A stretch of 35,386 bases of DNA from Reclinomonas americana ATCC 50394. Taxonomy: Eukaryota > Jakobida > Jakobea > Jakobida. A program made the position numbers and the translations under genes. Under the pieces are notes generated by a model. The model was not told the origin of the DNA. It worked only from the letters and a program-made list of their open reading frames with translations, and did not search any database. Below are positions 20,401 to 32,500 of this stretch, one piece after another (the stretch's first letter is position 1; the number at the start of each line of letters is the position of its first letter). The stretch spans positions 25,328-60,713 of the forward strand of contig PS015356.1 in assembly GCA_048213135.1 (NCBI GenBank), in the 5' to 3' direction.

Positions 20401-23400
20401 GCATGTGGACCGCGAGCTGGCCGGCGTACCGAACAAGGAGTGGAACAAGCGCGAGCGTCTACCGGCCAACCTGTCGATGAAGGATTGGGATGTGGAGTCG
20501 GTGCCGAGTTCGTTGGCGCCAACTGTCACCATTGCTGGCGGCGATCGGCTGACGGCCATGAGCTACGGCGATCACGTACTCACCATCAGCACCAAGATCG
20601 AGGTCAAGTTTGCACGCATCTTCATTCCCCTGGAGCACGACCCGATGCGCATTCGTGTGGCGTGGGCGCGCTATCTCAACCTGATCTTCAACGACTTTTT
20701 CAAGCGCTCGTTGCTGCTGGAGCAAGAGTACAACATGTACAAGCGTGCTCTCGCCATCCGGCACACCTCGCGCACCGACTTTTTGGCCGGCACCTGCAAC
20801 CTGCGGCATTTCGTGTCGCTGCTTCGCCGGCGTCCGCCAAAGAACCAGGAGGCACGACGTCGCCTGTCGACCAATTTTGACGGCCTTCTCAGCAACAGCA
20901 TCCCCACCGTCGATCCGGTCACCTGCATGCCGTCGTTCTGCATCATGATTCCGAGTGGTGCGTGGGTTGTGCACTCTGTGATTTCAAACCTTCTGTTTTG
21001 ATTAACTGACTCACTTTTGTGCACGTGCAGGTGACGAGCCGTTCTTGTACACCATGGATCAACTGCTGGAGGTCACCACGAATCGCGCACCGATTTTGCT
21101 TCACATGATAGAGCGGTACCCGAATGACTGGAAGAACTTTGCCGATCGAGTGCTGTCGGACCCCACCTTTGCCGACGAGGATGGCGACGCCATTGACATT
21201 ATCTTTACGCGCGGCGCACAACGGTCCAACGTGCTCGAGCTGATGGAGCAAGGCGACTATCCACTTGTGTACCACTCGTTCCGCAGCTTCAGCGTGCCTC
21301 TTCAGCGCAAGATTCGCGAGTGGGCCTGCGGACGGTACGTGTGTGTAGATGATGATAATGCTGATGCTCGTCTGCGGCACTGACAATGACTCGCTTTGGT
21401 TCTTTCTCACTACAGTTTCCAACCACTGTTCCGGTGTCTGGAGGGCGTGGCCGGCCAGCGCGATGCCCTCATCTTCCTGCACCGGCTGCAGAACCCGCGA
21501 GACCCCATGAGCCGAGCCATCGAGGTCGTCGACCAGAAGCTGCAAGTGGTGTTTGGCTACCAGTCGTACGGCAAGGTACCTGGAGCCTCGCTGAGAATCG
21601 CCTTCTTCTCTCACTTGCTCACTCGTTGCCGATTACAGCTCAAGCAAGCTGCTGACGGCGATGCGTCTGAACGCGGAGGCCTCCTGAGCGACATTAACAC
21701 GACGCTGGCCAAACTACCGTTCATCGATCTGGTGACCGTGGAGGCCACCACGTTTGAGGGCCAGACCGTGTACGACTCGGTGTGTTACAAGTTTGATCAG
21801 CGACCCGACGGTACCGTGTTGCGTGTCGAAAAGGCTCGCGTGCGAGTTGCGTGCCATGAGAGAAGTGCAGTCGTGTCGAAGACCAGGTTCCACACACGCT
21901 CACTTTCCCCACCTTGTGCAGTTGCCCGGCAATCCGTTCTTGTGTAGCGGCAAGGCAGAGAATCAGCATCAGATGTTTGTGCACGTACGCACTGAAATCG
22001 TGCAGGCTGTAGACTGCAACCAGGACTCGTACTTTGAAGAAATGCTCAAGGTGATTGATCTCCGCACATGTCGTTCGTTCTCTTGATGCACTGACGCGGT
22101 TGATTTTGTGGCAGGCCCCCTGCGCGTTGCGTGAGTTTGCTTTGAATCCGGAGGTGCGAGTCGTCGGATTCTCGGAGACCGTAATCACCGAACGATGGAA
22201 CTTTGTCGGTCGGCTGGCGGCCTTGGCCGAGCGAGCGTTCAACACCACCGTGCAACGCGGTCTCGGTATCATTGGTCTTCGCGCCCACTACGGTCACCCC
22301 GACTTCATCGATGCACGATTCGCTCGCTCCTGTGGCGGTCTCTCAAACAATGCCTACGTCAGCGAGGACATTTTCCTCGGTCTCAACTTGTGGATTCACG
22401 GCTACGAGTCGACGCATGTCGACTATCTGCAGTACGGCAAGGCTCGTGACACGAGCATGCTCACCACGGCCAAATTCGAGTCGAAAGTGGCTGGCGGCTC
22501 TGCGCAGGCTGTTGCGTGGAGATTTCTTGATTTTGAGCACACACGAGCACATCCTCACGTGCTGTCCCATCACGCAGTGCATGTCGCGTGAGGTGCATCG
22601 CTTGTACCGATCGCGTTTGTTTGGTCCGCTGCAGCGGTACTGCTTGTATCACTCCAACATGGGCTTCTACTTGAACCACTACATTGTGCGCAACGTTGTC
22701 ATTTTCTGGGTCCTCACCCACATTTGCATCAACATGGCCAATCACGTTGCGTCTCGAGCGTACCGTACTCTTCTTCTCTTCACTGCACTCGCATCTCACC
22801 AATAACCTCCCCGCGACGCAGTGGATCGAGTCCAAGTTCTTTGTGGCCACCAGCAACGATCCCTGGTTCCTGGCTGTCGGCATGTTCCTTTCCCTGCCCG
22901 CCATTTTCACCATGTGGATTGATCGCGGTTTACTGGGCGGCACTTGGTATTTCATCAAATACGTCGTGCCCATGGCTGGCTATCAATTATTCCACGTCAG
23001 TACCAAGGCCTACGGGTGGGGCATCGGTATCTCCTCGGACGCCAAGTTGCGCCTTCAGAGGGGGGATGCACACGTTTTTTTATGTGGCAGGTGACGGCAC
23101 GGTAGTAGATGTTTGCAATCTCTCTCCCGCACGCATGCACATACAGAGCACTTTGTCTGTGTCTGTCACTCTCTTCTCTGTCCCCACCGGTGACGTGCTT
23201 CCAATCACACACGCTCCCTGTCCAGCTCTTTGTATCCGCCTAACTGGACCGGCATCACTGACGAACCTGCGTCTCCTGACACGGTGCGTCTGATGGATCA
23301 CGACAGATACATTCAGACGGGGCGTACGTTTGGTCTCGAGCACACGCGGTTCCGCGACATTTTGCTGCAATTCAACGACTCGCACTTCAAGTACTGCTTC

Positions 23401-24708
23401 AAGCTGCTCGTGCTGCTGCAAGTCAATGCCATTGCACTTGGTACGGGTGTTGCTGCTTCTACAAGCGTGCGTGACTGCCTGTGCCTGACCACGCACGCGC
23501 ACATGTCGCAGGCGACCAGAGCATCATGTGGAGCGGCTGGCTCATGCTGGGCGTGACGCTGATTGCCCTCAATTTCTTCAATCCCAGCACGCTTCCGATC
23601 CGCACACCGGCCAAGTTCACCACGGTGCGTTATTGTTGCATGTGTGTATGCGATTTGAGTGTGTCTCGCTCACTGCTCACTGAATTGTGTGCTTCACAGA
23701 AATTCATGCAGNNNNNNNNNNNNNNNNNNNNCAAGACATGATGGACTTGCGCGATCACTCCAAATTCTGGCTCGACCGACGAGGCAACAAACTGACCAAG
23801 AATCGACGACGCTGCTGCTCTCCATGGTTTGTCCGTGGCGAGAGGAGAGCCAGGGAAGAGAGAGAATCACGTACTCATGTGGTGTGATGCCGATGCAGGT
23901 TGCCATACACCATCTTCTGGTTCTTGTGGCAGAATCGCATGGCGGCCATTGTCATTGGCTGGTTGACACTGATGATTGTGCGATTGACGGCATTTGTTGT
24001 TGAGTTGTACAACAAGGTCATCAACATTGGCATGACGCAAGGTCTGTTATTTTTTTCGTTCTCGCCGTGCGCAACGAGCTATCGGACTGCTTCTCATCGA
24101 CACGCTTACACGCAGCTGTGGACTACGAAATCCCGTCGGGCTTCCGTCGCATGCCACGCGCCTACTACGAGACCATTAATCAGGTCATTGACGATAAGCT
24201 GATGCAACTCAATCTGCACGCCAACGACATTGGCATGTCGGTTCCACGCGCTCACTTCCCCGGCGACGACCCGACTCCTGTGGACGCCTTCTTGCCCAAT
24301 CGATCGCTGGCTGCCTCGTCACTGCGCCGAAGAGTGGCCTCTGGCGGTTCGCTCAAGCACGCCAGTGAAGTCGGCGGCGCCGGCTCCAACGTGTCTCTGC
24401 TGCGACCGGTGGCGGCATTTGAGGATCTGGCTCGGCGATCGCGTCTCGGCAAGGGCGTGGTGTCGCCCGGCTCGCTGCATCAGCAGCAACAACAGCAGGC
24501 GGCACAATTCTCTGATCTCGACAGTCGAACTACCACTGTACACTTGCACCCGAGTGCGGCAAGCAATGCTGGCGTGCTCGGTGCCTATCTGGCTCGTGTG
24601 CAGCAGTCGCTCGGCAATCGAGAAGACGTAGTGGAGGACCCACACATGCGCTTGTTGCAGTCGGATAACCTGCGTAGCGAGCAAGTTGCGTTGTACACTG
24701 GATTGTGA
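17452..24708 (+). CDS. 1,3-beta-glucan (callose) synthase, GT48 family, N-terminus in gap
   Basis: Exons: 17452-17701, 17779-17882, 17950-18075, 18159-18438, one unresolved small exon in 18515-18560, 18636-18926, 18995-19379, 19438-19592, 19657-19875, 19936-20215, 20295-20957, 21031-21334, 21416-21575, 21639-21839, 21922-22050, 22115-22510, 22578-22745, 22822-23090, 23226-23440, 23512-23624, 23700 across the 20-N gap to 23826, 23899-24041, 24116-24708 (TGA). About 1860 aa are visible, close to the family's 1700-2000. Two membrane clusters flank the cytosolic catalytic block. Its landmarks are KAENQHQMFVHVRTEIVQ with NQDSYFEEMLK near 1175, VGFSETVITERW, LRAHYGHPDFIDARF, GGLSNNAYVSEDIFLGLN, and KVAGG before MSREVHRL; each aligns by eye with GKPENQNH, NQDNYLEEA, GFRE, HYGHPD, ISEDI and KVAGGNGEQ of FKS/callose synthases. 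The enzyme polymerises UDP-glucose at the plasma membrane for walls or cysts. A further block, YIQTGRTFGLEHTRFRDIL, matches the conserved ATGRGF motif. Gln6 occurs near the C-terminus. The family is certain; the true C-terminus is open to question (see findings). Confidence 0.93.
23712..23731. other. Assembly gap (20 N placeholder)
   Basis: A 20-N join inside one glucan synthase exon. The flanking frames (KFMQ before, QDMMDLRDHSKFW after) both fit the family, so few residues are lost. Confidence 0.99.
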
Positions 24709-24736
24709 TGGAAGAGAAAATCGCCGAGTCTCACAC

Positions 24737-24793
24737 GTGTGTGTGTGTGTGTGTGTTNNNNNNNNNNNNNNNNNNNNTGTGTGTTGTGAACAG
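24737..24793 (+). repeat. (GT)n run with 20-N gap (24758-24777), intron-like
   Basis: A GT dinucleotide repeat broken by a 20-N placeholder and ending in TGTGAACAG, a good acceptor, just before AATCACATTGAG. It is most simply the interior of an intron that ends at 24793. The repeat probably caused the assembly break. Confidence 0.75.
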
Positions 24794-27700
24794 AATCACA
24801 TTGAGAAGGCGGTGACAGAGAACGAGGGACTGGTGATGGAGTTGGTGAAGGACATTAATGATGCTTTCAACGGCTTCTGGTTCTTCAATCCAGAGGAGCG
24901 ACCAGAGGCCACCTCGGCGGTGGTGCGTTGTGGCGCGATCTTACATTCTCTGCTTGGGTGAGTTTTGGAGGACTTATTATTGTTGGCTGCAGACGGCGCG
25001 CATCTGGGACATTGAGGACGACGAGGCCGACGATGATGAGGTGATGGCATACGACGATTACGTGCAGCTGGCGGTGAATGTCACCAAGAAAATCAAGGTG
25101 TGCGGCGGTCGCAGTTTTTGTGGAGTTGATTATTCTTCTGAATACGCAGACACATACACGCAGAAATACCAATACCGCTTGCGCTCGTCGCACGTGTCGT
25201 TCCCAGCACTCGTGCGCCGCATCCTCAACATCGAGTGGCCACAAGAACGACTCGACTTTTTGCTCATGTTTGGCAGCTTTGGTGGTGCCGTCAGCAAGGC
25301 CATTGACCAGTGCAACGACGACACTCTGTCTGGCCAGGAGCGTCGCCATCGTGCTGTCTTGCGCGTGGTCTGGGCCCTCAACACGTACGTCGAAAACACG
25401 TACGACCTCATGCGACGGACTGTACTGTCGCTGCACATGCGCGAGTTCCGCGCGAATCCGCTGTGCGTGGACCTGGTACAGGCGGCGTTCTTGAGCATTC
25501 AAGAAGGTCTCTTTGGTTTCCATCGCCACGACTGTTGATAGGCAGACTACTCACTGCCTGTGATATCTCACTTGCGCAGGCTACCAAATTCTGCTCGGTG
25601 AAGGCGTGCGACAATTTGCGGAAGAGGTGGCGCCGCAGTTCGCAGCTGCGGCCGTACTCGCCAACGACATGGCGTCGATGGATCCAGACACGATGCTGGC
25701 GCGCGCACAAGAGATCAAGTCGTTGTGGAAGACGGTGCAGAAACTGTCGGCTCACCTCGCCGTCACCTCGCAAGAAGTACTGCAGCTGTCGCGAGCGTTC
25801 GAGGTATCCCATTGCACCGTTATTTATTTTGTTGCCTGCACCCACCGACTCACTTGTTTATCGACGCTCGCAGGAGGGTGAGGCGCCGCACTACTTTTTC
25901 GATTCGCGCATGTTGCAGATGAACGGTGTACTGGACGACAGCCCAGCCATTCAAAGCAAGTTGGAACTGGTGACGAGCACACTCATGCAACTGCAGCAGA
26001 TGGAAGCGCGACTGGAGAAGGATTGCATTCGATTGGTGCGCATGAAGCAAGGTCTCAACCCCGACGACGACAGTACGATCATGCCTCTCGATCTGCCGAC
26101 CATGGCCGAGAGCGTGCACTCAGTGTCCAGCTACCGCGGCGGTCTCGGCAGCTCAATTGCTGGCACCCCGCACGCTGCCCTGGAGATGGTCGCCACTCCG
26201 CGCACCGTGATTGAGGAGGCCGGCAAGCAGATGAAGATCACTGTCGTTGGTGCGTACCCACGTCACTCTTTTCTCCTCCGTGCCCGTGGCTCACTCTCTT
26301 CTTTTGTGAATGTGTGCGTGTGCAGCACCACCACCACTGGCTCCATCGAGCGCCGCCGGATCGTCGACGTACAACGAGGACGAGATGCGCAAGGCTTCGA
26401 ATCGCCGTCAGAGTCAGGACCTCGGTTCCGACATTATGACGGTGGACTCGGAGATTGTCGAGTACGGCGACCTGGAGAAGTCGTCGTCGCAGAGCTCCAT
26501 CACCCACACACATCGAGTGGTCACAAAACGCATCACGCGCTCCGTGTCGCCCACTGGCAAGCCCGTGCGACGAAGTGCAAGTGGCAAGGCAGCGGACAAG
26601 ACCAAGTCTGCCAATACCGCCGCCACTGCCGCAGCCGACGGCGCGCCAGCAGCGGCCTCGTTTGACCTTGGCGGCTCCACACCACTACCACCGCCAATCC
26701 TCACGCCGGTCACGGCGCGGGCGATCTCGCGCAATGGTGGTGGCGGTGGTGGTGGGGGTTCCATGCTGACCACTGTGTCGATGCCTCCAGACGATGCCGA
26801 CAACACTCCGCGCGACTCGTTGGTGTATCTGCAGGCCGGCGTGGTGAACTCGTACCCGTCGTCGCCGTCGTCGCAGGCGTCGGAGCTTGCCGTCGAACTG
26901 GCCACCGATCAGAGTGTGACACCGAACCGCTCGCCCAACACCACACCGATCCGCATGGACGACGGTACAGCTGTTGACGACAGCGAGCAGTCGATTGATG
27001 TGCTCGACGTGGACGAAATTCGCCGCGACTCGCGACTTGTGCGTGAGGTGTCGGCGCGCATCGAGATCCCGTTCATCATGCGCCATCCAACCTATCGCTT
27101 CTCGGTGGACGAGCATGTGGCGTTGGCGTACAAGCGGCAGGAGGGCGTCATTCGCTACATTGGACCCACGGATCTCGGTCCAGGCACGTGGCTCGGCGTC
27201 GAGCTCAAGCTGCCAGAGGGCAACAGCGACGGCATGCTCAACGGTACTCGCTTCTTCCGTTGCCGGCACAACTACGGCGTGTTTGTCAGGCCGGAGAATG
27301 TGCTGCGTTGCAAGGTACTGTGGACAATGATGTCCTTTTTCTTGTGTTTTTCTTCTTCCCTCCACTGATTTCTTGTGACACAGATCTACACTGTGGAGGC
27401 ACAAATGGGTGGCGATCAGATGCAAGAAACAGTGGACATGCGTCGTCGTGCATTGTCGCCGAGTGCGCGAACGGAGGAGTTGACGGCGCGCGAGAAAGGT
27501 GCACTTGCGCAGCACGAGTCGCGCACGCGAGGAATGGCTGCCTCGCCAACAGACATGGTGATGAATGCGGCGTCGCCGGATGTGGCTCCACGCCTGCAAC
27601 GTCGTCAGTCGCTCCTCGGCAACGACAGCGAGTCCAGCAGCAACAGCAGCGGGCGAGGGCGTCCGGTGTGTGTTGACAAATTCATTCACTGTGCAGTCGT

Positions 27701-28905
27701 CGTTCCTCGCTCACCGCATCCTGTGTTTGCGTGCAGCGTCGCAACAGTCGGAGCAGTTTTGACGGCAACAGTGCACCGGCGGGAGGTGCCACACGTCCCG
27801 GCGCTGTGAATCCCGGTCGCCGACTGTCGCACTCGCGTCGGCCGTCGATCTCCGACACGACACCGCCGGTCGAGCAGTTGTCGGTGATTCCGCCGACTCC
27901 GCCCGTGGGTGCGCTGCTGCCTCCACTCCTGCCGCTGGCCGACTCTCCAGTGCCACCCGGAGGCGCGTCGCCGCCGGTGCGAGCGTTGGCGTCGGTCGAC
28001 CGACCGCGCAGTTTCAGCTCGGTTCGTATGAGCTTCCAGGCGACGCGGCGGCGCGGTATGCCCGTCAGTGCCACCGACTCGAGCGAGGCCGCAGACATGG
28101 AAATGGTCGCGGCATCAGCTGCGGCGGCACCTGTAGCATCTCCGGCGCCCGCAAAGGGCTCACCGGGAACGCTACGTCGCAATCACTCGCCCGACATTGC
28201 GTCGAAATTCGGCCAGTTGCCGGCGCCGACCTTCCTCGGACCCGACGGCCTTTTGCGACACAAGAACACACTCAGCCAGCCTTCGCTGCACGGAACAGGC
28301 ACTTTGTTGCGCTCGTCGGGCAACAGCGAAGCGACGCTGTCGGTGACCTCGCTGTCGTCGACATCGCTGGTGCATGAACTTGGCGAGTTACCGCCAGTGC
28401 CCTCTGATCACGTCTCGTCGGCGTCGTCGCTGGCCTCTGCGGTGGCCGGCGGAAGTGCGCCGATTGGCAGTGGCTCCGAGGGGCACGTGACGCATCTGTG
28501 GATGCATCGCTTCCGACCCAATGGCGTCGACGGCCCACTGGCCGACTTTATTGCCGATCGGCTGGCCACGGAGCTCTCGCGTGGCCGCTACCCACTGCAT
28601 GCGCCCGATGACGACGAGCTGCGCTACATGGCGGAGAGCGCCAGTGCCAATGGGTTCTCGCGATCCGAGTCACTCATTCCCGGCTCCGGCATCATCGTGT
28701 CGGTGTGCCTGGTCGACGGTGGACGCGTCTCCAAGGACGGCATTCAGCGCATTGCATTCTCGGTCAATGGTGAGTCCCGTGTAGCTCCCCTCCCTCTGCG
28801 ATTGCATGATTACTCACTTGCACGCGACATGCAGGCCCCGATGCAGACATCACGCGCTTTGTGGCTGGGCGGCCAGCAGATCGCTTCCAGGCGCTGGGAG
28901 ACTAA
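24794..28905 (+). CDS. CAP-Gly domain protein, separate gene or C-terminal part of the glucan synthase gene
   Basis: Exons: 24794-24922, 24993-25097, 25164-25506, 25580-25803, 25874-26249, 26326-27314, 27384-27665, 27737-28769, 28835-28905 (TAA). Phases close, giving 1183 aa. Residues 1-390 are helical and unfamiliar, with an acidic patch (DIEDDEADDDE) and a coiled-coil-like stretch (QLQQMEARLEKDCIRLVRM). A CAP-Gly domain lies at about residues 650-720: GVIRYIGPTDLGPGTWLGVEL, then the SDGMLNGTRFFRC and YGVFVRPENV blocks. CAP-Gly domains bind C-terminal EEY/F tails of alpha-tubulin and EB proteins. Here the usual GKNDG motif reads GNSDG. The rest is Ser/Pro/Arg-rich with many RRxS sites, and a conserved-looking C-terminal 120 residues begins near HLWMHRFRPNG. 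No start codon lies in the first exon until Met at about 24838. The alternatives are ATG 24708, overlapping the glucan synthase stop, or splicing from upstream. Confidence 0.8.
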
Positions 28906-28909
28906 AGAT

Positions 28910-28915
28910 AATAAA
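28910..28915 (+). terminator. AATAAA polyadenylation signal
   Basis: A canonical hexamer 4 nt after the TAA of the CAP-Gly reading frame, in locally AT-rich sequence. It supports a transcript end here; none is seen between the glucan synthase stop and the CAP-Gly exons. Confidence 0.6.
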
Positions 28916-29436
28916 TTATGGTGTGTGTATGTTGCATGCAAGGGTTCGATGCAGCCGTGCAGGCCGCAGTGATACTTGTAAGTCGGCCGAAACTGAGCAA
29001 CCCCACTTTCAGACAAGACCGTTTTGTTTGATTGTGCGAGAGGAGCGGAGGCTTGATCTGTTTCGTGTCATGTCCGTGTTGTCTCAAGCTCATCGTGTCC
29101 CNNNNNNNNNNNNNNNNNNNNNNNNNNNNNNNNNNNNNNNNNNNNNNNNNNNNNNNNNNNNNNNNNNNNNNNNNNNNNNNNNNNNNNNNNNNNNNNNNNN
29201 NNNNNNNNNNNNNNNNNNNNNNNNNNNNNNNNNNNNNNNNNNNNNNNNNNNNNNNNNNNNNNNNNNNNNNNNNNNNNNNNNNNNNNNNNNNNNNNNNNNN
29301 NNNNNNNNNNNNNNNNNNNNNNNNNNNNNNNNNNNNNNNNNNNNNNNNNNNNNNNNNNNNNNNNNNNNNNNNNNNNNNNNNNNNNNNNNNCCGGGTTCGG
29401 TCCCGGTACCCCCGTACCGTACCGACCGACCGTCGT

Positions 29437-29454
29437 ACGACGACGTACGTCGTC

Positions 29455-29456
<2 letters not shown>
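29437..29456. repeat. Perfect 20-bp palindrome in GTAC/CGAC-rich tract
   Basis: The 20 bases are their own reverse complement, centred on TA at 29446/29447. They sit in a tract (29401-29456) built of GGTACC, GTACCG, CCGA and CGAC words, directly next to a gap and a TC run. Confidence 0.85.

Positions 29457-29500
<44 letters not shown>
29456..29500. repeat. (TC)n dinucleotide run, 45 nt
   Basis: An uninterrupted TC repeat upstream of the first visible exon of the repeat protein; either a promoter or an intron polypyrimidine tract. Confidence 0.9.
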
Positions 29501-29503
<3 letters not shown>

Positions 29504-29534
29504 TGATGGAAGAAGCTCATGAGTGTGCATTTGG

Positions 29535-32500
29535 CCGTTACAGTCACTGTGACCGAGGCTTCGTTGTTTCTGGTGGCGCAGAGTGACAGCTGCCCGTCTG
29601 TGCCAGAGCAGCAGCAAGTGTCGCTGACGGGCACTGCTCTGCCGCTTACCTCGGCCGATCCGGCGGGCCTTGCGCTCTTTATCGACACTGCCTGCACTGT
29701 CGCCTTTCCTCGTGTCGTCATGACATCGTCGATTACCGCTGCCACCGCCGCCAGCCTCACCTTTGACACCACCAACATGAACAGCGCTCTGGCCACGAGG
29801 TTGCGCTTGCACTGATCTCTCCTTCTTTCTCCCTCTGGCTCTCTCTGCTCACGGTATGTGTCATGCAGTGGCTTCCTGTGCGGTCGTGCAACTCCGACGA
29901 CCGCCTACAGCAACCTCGTGTCTGTGTTTTTCAGCGCGCCGTGCATTCGCACCCCGCGCGCCATTCGCTACGCCCTCGATTGCGCAGGAGCGACTCAGGG
30001 TGCTAGCGCGGCGACCACGATCCCGGCGACGCAGTCTGTGCCGATCACGGGCAGCAATCTGGCTGCCTCCCTCATTTTCGGCTTGGCTGCGTCGAATGAT
30101 TGCCAGGGCACTGTTGATACCACCACTGTGCCACTGGCTTACACGGCATCGGGCTCCACCCTCGACTATACCACTCAGACGGCAACTGCCAGCACCGTGA
30201 CGTCCCAGTACTTGTGTGCGCGCAAGGTTGCCACTGGCACGTGGGCGTACACTGGCGCACAGATTACGGTGAAGCAGTTGTGTGTGGTGCCTCGCATCCA
30301 GGCCGCCGGCGACAAGAGCATTATGTTGCACCCGGGCTCGTGCACCACAATTACTCAGTCGCAAGTCGTCCCCAATCTGTACATTACCGGATTCGCCGCG
30401 ACTGCCGCTTTTACGCCGTCGTCGTCGTCGGATCAGCTGGTGCTATCCAACGACCCGGCCGGCAATTGCCAGCCCCAGTTCCACGTCAGCACTGTGACGG
30501 CCATCTTTGTGTCGGACACGAGCATTGCGGTGCGCTTTTCCTGTCGATCGCCGGCACTACTCCACACGCGTACTCACTCCTCGCATGCAGTTTGACACCA
30601 CAAAGCAACTGACGCCGATCTCTGCTCCACTCACTCTGTGCACGCGCGCTGTCTTTGAGGACAACTGGGTACCGACGGCGGCCACGATCACCATCAACAA
30701 TGGCTGCTGGTCGGTGGCGTCGCTGTCGATCCCACCGGGCGCCTGCAACATCGACTCCCTGGGCAACGTCGGCAACCTCGATCGCACCATTACTGGCGTC
30801 AACATGCCGAGTTGCGTACCACGCGCTTACCCTTTTGTGAAATGACTCTGCGCACTCACTCTTTGGCCTGCAGCTGCTGCCGGCTTCGTGATTGACATTT
30901 TCGCCCCGGGCACATGCACTCCTGGAGGAGCCGGTGGCGATACTGTCCCGGTAGCAGAGTCTACACAGATGAATCAGGGGCTGTTGATTTCTCCCGACGG
31001 ATTGACGGCAACCAGCCAGGTGGTCAGCTTCATGACACTCACGCACATCCTGCGCCAGGCTGAAACCGTGGGAACACTGCCATACTATGAGATCTGCTAC
31101 TCCACCGATGCCGGCAACCAAGTCTATGTTCGTACCATCGAAGAGAATGCCTGCCTGTGCATGTTCTTACGTTGTTCGTGTGCCTCCCACAGTACTTCTC
31201 CGGCACGACTCTGACGATTGACGGACCGTGTGTGTCGTCGCCGTCACAACCATTCACCTTTGCCATCAACGATGGTGTCGTACAGAACCTGCACGTGGGA
31301 GGCACTGTCGTACCCGCACAGGCGACGCGCTACTCGTCTGGCTGGGATATGAATGACACGGCAATCATCACTTACGATTCCTTGTGCGACCCGACCACTG
31401 TTGCGCTTTGCGTTCATCATCTCCGTATAGTGCAAAAAAAGTTAACAAGTAACTCACTCTCGAGGGACAATCGTCTACACAGACTATTATCGACTCCGTC
31501 GCTGGAACGACGTTCACCTTCGCTACTACCTTCTATGACACGGCGATCGCGACCGTGGACTCGGCGCTGTTGGCGGCACTGCCGGCCGGCCGCAAGCCAA
31601 CTGATTTGAGCCTGTGCATCAATCTCAATGGTGCCGGCACCTCGTACGTGCGCCTGGCGACCATCAATTTCGGTGCGTGGAAGAAGCACATCAGGTGCTT
31701 CATTAGCTGAAGCCTGCATGCTAACTGAAATCTGTGCATGTCTTTCACAGTGTCCATGTCGGTCGTGCGAGACACGTACGCCACTGGCATCTTCAACGCG
31801 CAGCTGCAGCTTGATGGGTTCCCCCTGCCCGCTCCATCCACATTCGACACGGCATCCGCGGCGGCCACGACCGGAAACCCGATCGTGTTTATCACGGACA
31901 CGGCCACCACATGCATCGATGGCGTGGTGCCAACTGGCGCAGCAGCATTGGGAGCAGGCATCACCAACCTGTCGCTGACGATGCTGACCGGAGCGACCGG
32001 GTTTTCGACCACGGCCGAGCACTACGCATTCCAGCTGTCGACCCGTTCGGCGCTGGCGGCGTGTGCGACCACCAATTTTGTGGCTGCGGGCGACTACCTG
32101 CTGTGCGTGCGTCTGGGCGACGGACAGGGTTACATGACGGCAGCCACGTTGCATGTCACTGGTACGCCTCGATAATCAGTTCCCTTTTTGCGTGCACGCG
32201 CACACAGACCTACCTGCTAACCAACATGTTTTGCGCAGCCGACACTACGGCAGTTTCCCCGGGCACATCGATTTCGGCCGCCTTCAACAAGCGCTTCAAT
32301 TTGACGTTGTCGGGCACCTTTAACGACTGCTCTACCTTCTCGATTGTCAACTACGATCCGTCAGTGGTCAGCTGCGGTGCGTCGCTTACCGACACCGTGA
32401 CTGGACGGCTGTCGTTCTCGCTCGACGTGACCCTCGGCCTCGGACGCTACAATGCTGCGTCTGGACTGTACTCGTCGTACACTCTTTCGCTGCAACCCAA

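Larger units (their letters stand above)
28916..29518. other. Intergenic region with a 289-N gap (29102-29390)
   Basis: About 185 bp of ordinary sequence, then N, then about 65 bp of GTAC/CGAC-rich sequence and a (TC)n run. It presumably holds the promoter and 5' exons of the repeat protein. I see no supported coding exon in it. Confidence 0.6.

Noticed and set aside
29519-29535. ATG 29519 as the true start of the repeat protein
   Set aside because: It is in frame but gives no signal peptide, and an acceptor-like GTTACAG follows at once. A start in the gap is more likely, so I left the 5' end open.
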